Assembly (NCBI RefSeq): GCF_000090795.2
Contig: NW_003546643.1
Location: 1 to 62,324 of the forward strand
From: Amphimedon queenslandica
Taxonomy: Eukaryota > Porifera > Demospongiae > Haplosclerida > Niphatidae
DNA: 62,324 nucleotides
Reading direction: 5' to 3'
The notes beneath the pieces are model-generated. The model made no database searches, was not told the DNA's origin, and saw nothing but the letters and a program-made list of their open reading frames with translations. The translations under genes and the position numbers were made by a program. Positions 1 through 11,005 of this stretch are shown here, in pieces. Position 1 is the stretch's first letter. Every line of letters begins with the position of its first letter.

Positions 1-1640
1 CCTTTCTATAAAGCATAATGATATCATAGTCCAGAAAATGTTCATAATGATAGTATACTAGTTCAGGGACTATATCATAGAACAGAAGGATTAATACACC
101 CCACATGATAAGGAGAGACAACTCACCAAATATAGCACTACTAACATTTCTTTATTGGTTATAGAGATGAACAGGACCACAACCTACACATTCCAATAAT
201 AAACAAACACTAATTAAAGTCCACAGTAGCAACTGGACACTGCAAAAGAGTCTACACATATTAGATATGAGATTAGCAAATAGCAATACAGAATGAAGAA
301 TGACTTCAGCAATTATCTAACAATATTTAACGCATACACTACATGTACGTGTCACGTGCTGCTTATGAACACAATGAATAATACAACTATTGTTATAAAA
401 TAATAAACCATACTCTGTTGTTCCATGAAACAGACACATTGCATGTACATTTTACTTGGCCAATTAGAATGAACGTTAACACAAGAAAGAGAGAAGACGA
501 AGAACATGAGTTATAAGACAATCCTATTTAGGGAGAAAAGAGAAAGAGCAAAAGTTAGATGCATATGTACAGTATATGTACAAGGAGGAGAGAAAGACAA
601 AAGAAATAAGAAACATCAATACAAAACAAAGATATACAAGAATAGGAGTCAAGGAACACAAAAATGACAATAGAGAAATGCAGTACAAATAAGGGTCAGC
701 AATATATCAGTATTTAGTACAGAACTATCATAATATTCAGTTATAGTCATTAGTAATATTGCAGCTAATAGATCAGATCAATCTCATTTATTACTATACA
801 TGTGAGTGGTACATTTAATTAAACATCATAACTCTTAGTAAACATGCGATGTAAACAGTACCACTATTAAATCAGCCTAACTTACATGTACTATATTGGA
901 TTACTAGGCTAGAAAGATGATTGTCATTGTTACAGTAACAGCTTTGATGAAGACAATTATTATGACATGAAAATGGGATATCATGCTGGTATTTAATATT
1001 GCATGCATGTAAGGATTAATATAATACCACATAGCAAGTTAGCTTAGACTACATGATTGATGACTGCCTGCAAATCTTATGCACACAGACACAAAACCAT
1101 ATGGTGTATAGACACTACACCCTGAGGTAATAGTAATGATTATAGGGTACCAAGTAATGTACGTAGCATAATAGTAATAGCAATAGAGCTTTTGTGAACA
1201 TCAGGAAGTATATAATTCAGATAATGTAATTCTCATAATACAACGTAGACTGCTATTACATGTACAATGATATGTTATGAGTAACAGCAGCAAGTATAGC
1301 TGGAAACAACTAATCAATGCAGAGGCTTTTCATCCTGTACCCAATGACAGATGCTAGCTTTCTAAAACTTCATGCCGGCAATAAAATGCAATGCATGGAC
1401 ACCTTAAAATGACTTAAATTACAACCTTATTTTTTAGTTAATAATTATGACTTATTGTAATTGTAACAGTAATGCTTTCCTGCAATAATAATAATAATAA
1501 TTATTATTATTATTACTATTATAATTTCAACTGTAAAAACGTAATATGGACAAGAGCTAAGGAACAATATCAAAATGAACAGTTAAAGGCTGGCTGCAAC
1601 TTGCAGCAACCATAAATACTAATAGCTCGACTAATGGTAA
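1..1640. other. Gene-free AT-rich stretch
   Basis: I see no open frame with protein-like composition, no plausible spliced exon and no RNA gene here. The only local structure is a mirror AAT/ATT microsatellite around 1484-1514, where an AAT run passes into an ATT run and could form a short hairpin. Confidence 0.5.
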
Positions 1641-1697
1641 TGGATTATATCCAGTAATTGACCCAAGGCATGCTAATGAATTAAATTATACGTACTG

Positions 1698-2241
1698 GCT
1701 ATTTTTACGGTCCCGTAATCTCATTGTATACAGCTATTTTTACGGCAGGGAATATAGAAATGAAGTGACGTATAAAGATGACAATCAGCATCACTAAGGC
1801 AGCAGGAATGTGGTGGCACAGTGGGGAAGGCGCTGGGTTGGATATGGACGGGTGCTGGTTCGAATTCAGCTCAGACCATTCTTTTTTTTCTTTTTTATAA
1901 TTTTGACTTTAACAAATTGATTTTTTTATCTTTCTACTTCGCTATGTTCCCTAATTATGTTAGGAGCCCTAGTTATGTTAGGAGCCCTAGTTATGTTAGG
2001 AGTCCCCTACTTAGCTATTGTTTTTAGGGTTTAGGGGTTAGAGTGGCGGTTTTTTTTTTTAGAGCGTCCCCAGTCATTTTATGAGCCCCCTAGTATGTTA
2101 GGAGTCCCCAAGGTTGGTTTAGGGTTTAGTTTTTTTATTTTAGAGTGTTTCCCAGGTTTTAAAATGAGTAAATCCATAGATAAATCATCCTGCCGTAAAA
2201 ATAGCCACCCACGGTCGGATTACGGGCCCGTAAAAATAGCC
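1698..2241. mobile_element. Non-autonomous TIR element with internal tRNA-like core
   Basis: The ends are inverted copies: ggctatttttacgg followed by tcccgtaatc at the left, and the reverse complement at 2219-2241, with one mismatch over about 23 bases. A second inverted pair lies just inside (1731-1749 against 2190-2209, built on gctatttttacggcagg). No transposase is encoded. The interior holds a tRNA-like promoter and a three-copy minisatellite around 1957-2005 (unit built on gttaggagccctagttat). Family unknown. Confidence 0.6.
1812..1880 (+). repeat. tRNA-like (SINE head) segment with A and B boxes
   Basis: The sequence TGGCACAGTGG at 1814-1824 fits the polymerase III A box, and GGTTCGAATTC at 1857-1867 fits the B box. 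Their spacing is tRNA-like. A T-rich run follows at about 1880-1900 and could terminate polymerase III. No intact cloverleaf is obvious, so I treat it as a tRNA-derived SINE head rather than a tRNA gene. Confidence 0.5.
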
Positions 2242-2622
2242 ACTGCCTAGATTATATTCAGTAATTGACCCAAGGCATGCTAATGAATTAAATTTTAATG
2301 ATTATACATGTAAGCCTACTGCTAACCAGTACTCCTTCCACTTCGTGATTTCAACGACAATAGATCTACCTTTCTTTGACGTGACTTCAGTGATGTTTCA
2401 GGCTTTCAGCCTCCTGCAAGCAATCTCCTCGAGCCATCCTCCATAGTTCCCTTCTTAGGCTTCTAATCGTTAATGTTAATAATCATTAATTTAGCTACTA
2501 TAATAGATCTATTAGATATTCATGCATCTAGGCATGTATAGTCTAGCTTGGTTGTGCAACTTGTGTGGGAGTCAGAGTTGAACCGGCTAGACTAGACTTG
2601 GTTTTTGGAATGAACTGTCAAG

Positions 2623-5600
2623 ATGGCCACTGGTGGATCAGGTTAGCTCTTGTGTTACAACATGATAATGAAGTGTTAATGTTTGATTCACTTTACATTA
2701 GGAAGTGATACTGAATGTATTGGATGGCTATTTTATGAGGAGAAAGGTTTAAATGAATATGTAGCAATATTTGCTGTAACTAAAGATGATGACACACTCT
2801 TTGATGTAAGTATTATTCTCGGTATTATTATAATAGGTATATTGTGTACATGATGTGTATTAATGTGTTTTATTGACAGTATATTGAAAGGAAGCATCCT
2901 CGTGCTAAGATATGTCAACGTATCAACTTTAATTTTGTCCAGCAAGACTCTGCACTGACATTAAGAGGTGATTTTATTGAATTAAAGTTTGATACTCAAC
3001 AAGACGAACCAACCACTGGATGGAGTATTGTACCTCTCACAGAACCTTGTATAGTAAGTACATGTATTAAGTGTGACTGTAATTGACAAAAGGTACCTTA
3101 TGATGGCTAATTAAGTTTGTCTTTATAGTGAAAAATCCAACTTGCCATGCTCCATTTATAGCGAAGTATTTTTATACACCATGCAAATAGTTACTATGTA
3201 ATTTTTGCAAACAATGCTTTTCTAACAAAACACACAGAAATTGATATTTTTCACTATTATGATGATTTTAATAATCAGCCAATTGGTACTCAATTATAGC
3301 CACAAGCATGTATACGATTTATGTATGTGTGTATGTATCAATAGAGGATATGCATTCTAAGTATATTCATTGCAAAATAAATGTATCCATTGCATACTGT
3401 AATAACTTTCAAGAAAAAATTAATTTGTCGGGCGTCAGTTTTCCATTGGCAGCAATGAAGAAATGATAGAAAAAAGCTTTTGTTCCAGAAAACCACTCTA
3501 TATTTCTTGATAGCGATTCTTCGACTGCTAGACCCCATTAAATCCTCAGGATGCTTTCTAAGCTTCTGAAAAGGCCTCAAGAACGTAGTAAAGCAAGAAG
3601 ATGTGTTTTCCCCATTGCACTCTTAATAAACTTGACATTCGACCAACACGGCAGCCAATTTACTGTGTGGGTTAGATATACGGTACTTAAAAGTTACGAA
3701 TATACTTAGTACGCATATCCTCTATAGATATATAGAAATGATGTCGACAAGTTTGGTAAACCTTGGAATTCTCATCCTCCCTCCTGCCGTGTATCAGTTC
3801 GTGCTTCATCTAATGCTGTTCCTATACTACGTTATACTATACCAGTGGAAGGAGCAACTGATCCTGTTACATTGATAATTGAAAGGTCACTGAAAGGTAA
3901 GATAGATCAAAGTGGGTGTGGTCTAGTATTAATAACCACACCCATTAATGCACTCGTGATGCTAATATTTCTATGTATACTAGACTATTGGTGCTGATAT
4001 ACAGCCTTCTGTGTATGTGCATCCATTGTACAATTAACTTCTAAGTGTTGCAATTAGCCATTGACACATTTACCATGTGAATCATATACTTTAGTTTATT
4101 TTAATCAATTAATTGATTAATGAATGTTCTATTACTCCATAGGTCCTGTCCTAGGCATGAGAGATTTAGATTATATACTTGACTTATTGCATAAAGCTGG
4201 CTTCTCACAGATGAAATGGAAACCTCTTGGTCTTGCTTTAGGATTATATCATCCTACACTGAAGACAATTGAGGCTGAGTATCTCAGAGATGTACAAGAA
4301 TGTCTTGAGCAGTGTCTATGGAAATGGTTAAAGGAAGTTGATGGTGTTAATGCTACTGGACGTCCAACAATGGCCTCTCTATATGATGCTCTTGAGAAAA
4401 TTGATGAGAAAGCAGCAGCTGATTATATCAGTAAGCTATTGTTATTATTATTTTTACATGACACAAGGTTTGATAATAAGAATTATACGTATTACATGTA
4501 TCTTATATGAAGTTCCTTTTTACTTTTATTTATAGGAAAAAATGAAGATATTGTTGATAACCCAGGTATTATATATTTATCACTTAAGAAATACAGCATG
4601 TATTTTTTACTTGCATTAAAAATTTATTAATTTGCATTTGGTGGAACATTTTTAGCTGCCACATGTTATTGAACATATACGTTACAAAAATTTTATCAGC
4701 AATTAATGACTAGTGAGTATTACACTAATAAACTAGTGATGATTGCCATATGACCTATTTAAGCAATAATTAGTTTGCAATACCACATGTCTATTCTATA
4801 TACAAAAAATAATATCAAACTGGTTTTCATCTGCCTGCTGGTTTTATGTCAAACTAATGCAGAGTTCCAGCAATGGCTGATGTTCAAAGTACAGCTGTTT
4901 TACCAAAAATATGTTTTGTTGTGCTGAACTCAGTCAATGAGAGGCTTCATAACAACTGTTTTTCTTGATAGCTAGATATTTTGGAGACTTGAAACCTCTT
5001 GACACTACAAAAGTATTGCACTTAGTCTGGCCCCGCCTCTTTGTTGCACAGGGGCCAGGATGGCGCAGAAGAGTCTGGTGACGTGACACTGCTACAGAAT
5101 TTGGGGCATTACTAGAATGCAGATCAGTGCAGATTGCTGCGGATCGTTCTGGCGGTTCTGCACACGGAACCAAGCACGTGAGCACGCGGAACGTGCACGG
5201 GCGTGTGCCTAGAATGCGGATCAACTCCCAAGAATTCAGAATATACACCATGATAACTTCCCGCGGATCAGTCCTCTTGTTCTTCTATTCCACTCAATCT
5301 TTATTTGTTGCAATGTTTAACTCTTTATAAAGTAAAAATAACTATTTTTAACTGTAATAATTTTAAACTTTGAATGTACAAGATTTCAGTGATGATATCA
5401 AAAGCCTTCAGTCATTGGTCATAGAATAAATTATACTGCATCTGAATCTAGTTGCAATGAAATGAGTTACAATCTGCATTGAAAACAAACATATAGTTGT
5501 AAAATTTAAACAATGAAAGTTGCCTCACAAATAACAATTATTTTCATTGTGTAAAAATGATTATTATGATATTACCAAAAATATAAAATATTCTATTGGC

Positions 5601-8600
5601 CAAAAATTGTTACCACCTATCATTTTTATTTGAAAGTATTCCTTTTACGTGATTACAAATACTGCTCTGATTGCATTAAGATATTTAATGTAAGTGTTTA
5701 TAATGCTTTTATAAGCAACTTAGACTGATAGCAAATCTTTACATCAGTGGCTGATATCATTATCTCTTAAAAGTTGCTCAAGGAACTAAGATAATTCAGT
5801 TCTAGCAATTATCAATTAACAGTATGAAAAGCAGCTAACAAAATTCAAGTTGACCCAACTCTAGTTGCTAATTAATGCAGAGCACAAGATATTTTTATTT
5901 GACTTACTTTCAGAGTCATGTTTCCTACATATATCAAGCTTAAAATTATTATAACTTCCCTCTAATCCTGTAGATATTTTAAAAAGCAAGCAATAAAGAT
6001 AGTAATGTAAAATTTTTAAAAACTAGTTTAAGTATTAGTCAAAAAAATACATCTATAATAATTGATTAATATTTTTAGTACTGCAACTAGAATCACTGAA
6101 TAATATTCAGACTAAAAAAACGCTAACTCCATCATTTATTAACCAAGAGTATTATGTACTCTTGTTAAACTGAGTTGTATCTATTCTGACAAAATTTCGG
6201 ATTTACTACTGACATAGCTATGAAGCAATTAAGCAAGATACAGTACTCTTGATATGAAGCATGCAGCAATCCACAACTTGAAAGACCTCATTTTTAAAAC
6301 TATATTTGTACATGCATCCCAATGCAAATGAAAATATCTTTGTGAGGAAAAATGATATAGCTAGGTGGTAGCAATTTTTGGCCAATAGAATATTTTATAT
6401 TTTTGGTAATATCATAATAATCATTTTTACACAATGAAAATAATTGTTATTTGTGAGACAACTTTCATTGTTTAAATTTTACAACTATATCAGGGCCGTA
6501 GCCAGGAACTTGAAATAGGGGGTTTGGAAATTGCTGCGCGTGAAGCGCGCAGCAAAAAAAATTTTGATGAAAATGGGCGTGGTTAGTAGGCGTGGTCTCG
6601 ATTTACGCATCTCAGCCATGTGCTGACTCAGCTAAAATGGCTATCTGTGCTTCTCGCTGTTGCCAAAATGCTAATCCTGCTTTTGCAGTGCTGTTCTTCA
6701 TGACAGGAGCTAATCTAATTTTTTTTGCAGCTACAACAGGGGGTTCGTCCGAACCCCCCGAACCCCCCCTGGCTACGGGCCTGTATATGTTTGTTTTCAA
6801 TGCAGATTGTAACTCATTTCATTGCAACTAGATCTAGATGCAGTATAATTTATTCTATGACCTATGACTGAAGGCTTTTGATATCATCACTGAAATCTCG
6901 TACATTCAAAGTTTAAAATTATTACAGTTAAAAATAGTTATTTTTACTTTATAAAGAGTTAAACATTGCAACAAATAAAGATTGAGTGGAATAGAAGAAC
7001 AAGAGGACTGATCCGCGGGAAGTTATCATGGTGTATATTCTGAATTCTTGGGAGTTGATCCGCATTCTAGGCACACGTCCGTGCACATTCTGCACGTTCA
7101 CGTGCTTGGTTCCGCGTGCGGAACGATCCGCAGCAATCCGCACTGATCCGCATTCTAGTAACGCCCCAGAATTTGTAGCACTAAGCACAGGATTGAGCGT
7201 CCCAATCAGATTGCAGCACTCACGTGGAAGTAACTTTGTCACGTGACCTATTCAAAATGGCTGCAAGTATGACTGACAAACCTAGTCAGGTGTGGCCTGA
7301 CCCTTGCAAAATGTTTTAATAACTACTAATTATTGCATTCCTTTCTGCAACAAATTCTGTAGCAGTGTCACCAGACTCTTCTGCGCCACCCCCCCCCCCC
7401 CCGCGCAAAAAAGAGGCGGGGCCAGACTATATTGCACTATATTTCCTAAGTGGGCTTTATTGACATCTTTTCTTGACTCTAGAATAGTGTTCAGCTTCAA
7501 AATGGAATGGCTGAGATCATCATCATAGGCAGCTCCAAGCCCTAATCGAAAGCACACCCAAAAGGTGTGTTTTGTTATTATTTCAAGTAAGATCATCATT
7601 TTTATAACCACAACTGTTTATACACAGTATCAGCTCCTCTTTGCAGTTATTTTACAGTGCTTTGCAGGTTGCTTAATCCTGCAACTCGTTAATCACGTGA
7701 CTCTCATCATACTTGTAATTCATGCAGCCTTATAAATGGCTTAGATGAGTTCTTTACTGAGCAATTCTCCTGGTACCTTTAAAGGGGACTGTAATGTATA
7801 TAATGGGAGCTTTTCTAGAGAATAGGCCCAAATTCAATTTTTGCAAAGTTCTTCAGTCATATATGTACCTCAGTTTTCTTCTAATTTTATCTTTCTTCTA
7901 TTCATGGGATAATCTTTTAACTAGAGAACCATTCTAGTTGGCTTTTACATCATTCCTTTGTGCTTGGGTTAAGGACCACAAAGCCTTGAGTAGTTTCAAA
8001 AAGAAGCAAGGACAGAGAACAAAGTGGAAGACAAAATTCAGCTGCAGACATCACGTGGCAGTGTGGGTTTGCGGTTTAATGCCATTTTAATTTATGCTCA
8101 CATAAAATGATTATCTGACCACAAAATCATAACAGAATGTAATTTATTAATTTAAGAAAAAAGTTTGGAAGCAAGAACATTAAAATGGAAAAGTAGTAGG
8201 ATTTAATTGAGAATAAAGCAAAGAAACTAGAGGGTACTTGCAAACTGGTATGGTAAAAAAGTCCTATACCTCTGCATGAAGAATTATCATTGTCCATACA
8301 GACTGCTACATGATAGCACTATGAAGCCTTTATCTTCATGCAGCGGTGTAGGATATTTTACCATACAATTTTGCAAGTATCCTCTAGTTTCTTTACTTTT
8401 TCCCAAATCAATCCTACTACTTTTTTATTTTTGATGATTTTTATGTACTTGTTATATGTGAGTGGATACCGTAACTGACTAATATTTACTGCAAAATTAA
8501 TGATATTCACAAGCTGTTACTTCTCGCTTAAAGGGGTCTATACCGCAAAATTTTTAAGGATTTGAAATGTTATGAATAGATTAAAAATAAGGTGTTAACA

Positions 8601-10962
8601 ATATAAATTTTTGATATTAATGTGTAAAATTTTTTGAAGTGAAATTAAGACTCAATAATAACGATTATTTTGCTGAGTATGTACGTGTACAATGTGTTAT
8701 TTTATTATAAAATAATTGATTTTTTTAATTTTAAATACTTTTGTCTGTAGAGTTATGTCACTATCGCGAAGCACTTAAAACATTCATTACATGTCATCTC
8801 ACTAAAGTAGTTGTTCAAGGTGAAGCTCGTGTTGGTAAAACCTCTTTTAAATCACTTCTACTGGATGAGAAGTACTTCAAAGTGAGTACTGGCATTGCTG
8901 AGCCAAGAGTTGGTATCTACTGCTATAGACGAGATACTGGGCAACGATACAAGCTATTGAATGTCACAGAGTTAGAAGGATTAGTTAAAAATGCTTTGAA
9001 AAAAGATGCATTAGAAAGATCAATCAGTTCTTCAGCAGAAAATCAAGTCAGTGAATGCATCGATAGAAAGAAAACCTCGCTTGCTGGAAGTGAATCATCT
9101 GATTTAGGGAGCGAAACAGTTGACAATGGTGACGATGGCTTTGTTGAAGGAAATGAAGCCATTGATGGATCTAGCAATGAGGAAGAAACACCTGGAGATG
9201 GAGACAAAGCGTCTAGTAATGGAAATGAAGCACCTGGAGATGGAAACAAAAGCTTGCTGAGTAAAGCAGTAGAGAAAGTACTTAAAGAAGTAAACCAATG
9301 TTCAGGTGAGGAAAATTGTTTAGAAGGTGCGCAATGGCTATACCTCATTGATACAGGAGGTCAAATTGCTTTTCAGAAGTTGCTTCCAATTTTTATGCCG
9401 TTTTCCCAAGTTCTTATTCTTGTTGTTAAATTATCAAAGGAGCTTTGTTGCGAATCTACTGCAGTGATGCACTGTGAAGGGGAAGATCACAATGATGGCA
9501 GTCCATACAGATTGACAGTTGAAGAAGTTTTGAAGCAGATTGTTTCTTCAATAGCTTCTGGCATGCAGCATTTCAGGGAAAGCTATAAAGATCATGAAGT
9601 TCTACGAGATTTGGTTCCAGAGAAATTGCAGATTCTCACAATTGGTACACATGGAGATGAATGCAGTGATGTAGCACAGTCTAAACGCATATTGGCAGAA
9701 AAATTGGCAGAAATAATTAAAGGAAATGATGATTGTGAGTCAATTGAAGATCATCATGTAGTGCATGTACATGAAGTTGATGGTCGTATCGCTAATGTAG
9801 CTGTTGAAGAAAGAGGAAACAATGAAAATTGTAAGAGCACGAAGAGTTCTTTGGATGACATAGATGAGATCTTAATGAAAGATGATAAAGGAATCAACAT
9901 TCCATTTTATTATTACTTCTTTGATATTGTACTTCGCGTTGCAGCAATAAAAGAGGGATGTGGTGTTTTGCAATTATCCACCTGCATTAGTCTTGGGGAA
10001 GATTTAAAACTTTCAGAAGATGAAGTGCTGGAGTCTCTTAATTTTTTGCACCATATCAATAGTATCATTTATTATGGAAATTCTGAAGCCTGCAGTGATC
10101 TGGTGTTCGTTAACATAGGTAGTCTCATTGGTATTCTCAAGGAGTTGGTCGGGCATGTTCATATTATTCACTCCAATAAAAGAGTATACGCTGGAGATGA
10201 GGATGTTATAGAGGGAATGCTTTCAGAGTCCAAGTTTAAACAGATTTGTAAAAATCAACTTGATTGCATTGAAAAAGAGCTACAAGTTGATAATATTGCA
10301 ACGAAATTGCTGAAGCTTTTTCTGGAGCTTTCAATAGCTACACTCATAAAAGATAAGTATTTTATACCAGCTCTTCTTCCTGTAAGAGATGTTACAGATA
10401 TCAATCCTTATAAAAATCGTGAGCCATTACTGTTTTACTTCAAGAAGGCCACTCCAATGGGCCTTTTCTGTTCTGTGATTACTCATCTCCTTTCAAACTT
10501 TAGCTACAAAATTGCTTCGACAGATAGTAATTTCTCAAATTGTATGGAGTTGAAATATCATACAGAAGGAGTTGCATCATTTTTCGTTGTTCTAATTGAA
10601 CAGATCAATTGTATTGAAGTCCATTGTGAGGAAGAGAGAGGTCAAGACATAGTAAGGGAAAATGTTGAAAAAGCGATCACTTCTGCAGCTGAAAAGCACA
10701 ATCTTAGTGCAAGCCATGAGATCCGATTTTATTGTCCATGTAAGCGTGGCCCTGGAAGTGCTGGTTCTGATCGAAGTGGTGATGGTGCTGCTAGTAATAT
10801 AGGAGCTGTGTTGAAGGAGAAGAAGCACACAGTTGAAGTTGAGACTGTCAATAAGGAGCATATTTTTCGATGTAGTGACAACCCACATACTAAATGTGAA
10901 GATAAAAAAGAGTTATGGAGCTCCTGGCTTGATGGTAAGTTTTATAAAACAACCACAACAAC

Positions 10963-11005
<43 letters not shown>

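Larger units (their letters stand above)
1644..2294. repeat. 44-bp direct repeat flanking an inserted element
   Basis: Positions 1644-1687 and 2251-2294 are the same 44 bases (beginning attatat, ending gaattaaatt), with one mismatch at the eighth base. They flank a terminal-inverted-repeat element. This is far longer than the target duplications of known cut-and-paste transposons. It may therefore reflect a segmental duplication, or an insertion into a pre-existing tandem repeat. Confidence 0.7.

Noticed and set aside
4934-5330. Short ORFs on both strands near 4934-5330 and matching ones at 6949-7246
   Set aside because: They are mirror images produced by the intronic inverted repeat. They have no start context or family resemblance, and they lie in an intron of an in-phase gene.
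6592-6831. 79-residue ORF with many Ala and Cys
   Set aside because: It lies within and past the end of the 293-bp MITE, so it is a product of the element's sequence.
9043-9348. 101-residue minus-strand ORF
   Set aside because: It is the antisense of the repetitive acidic insertion of the GTPase exon, rich in Ser/Pro simply because the sense strand is Asp/Gly/Glu-rich.
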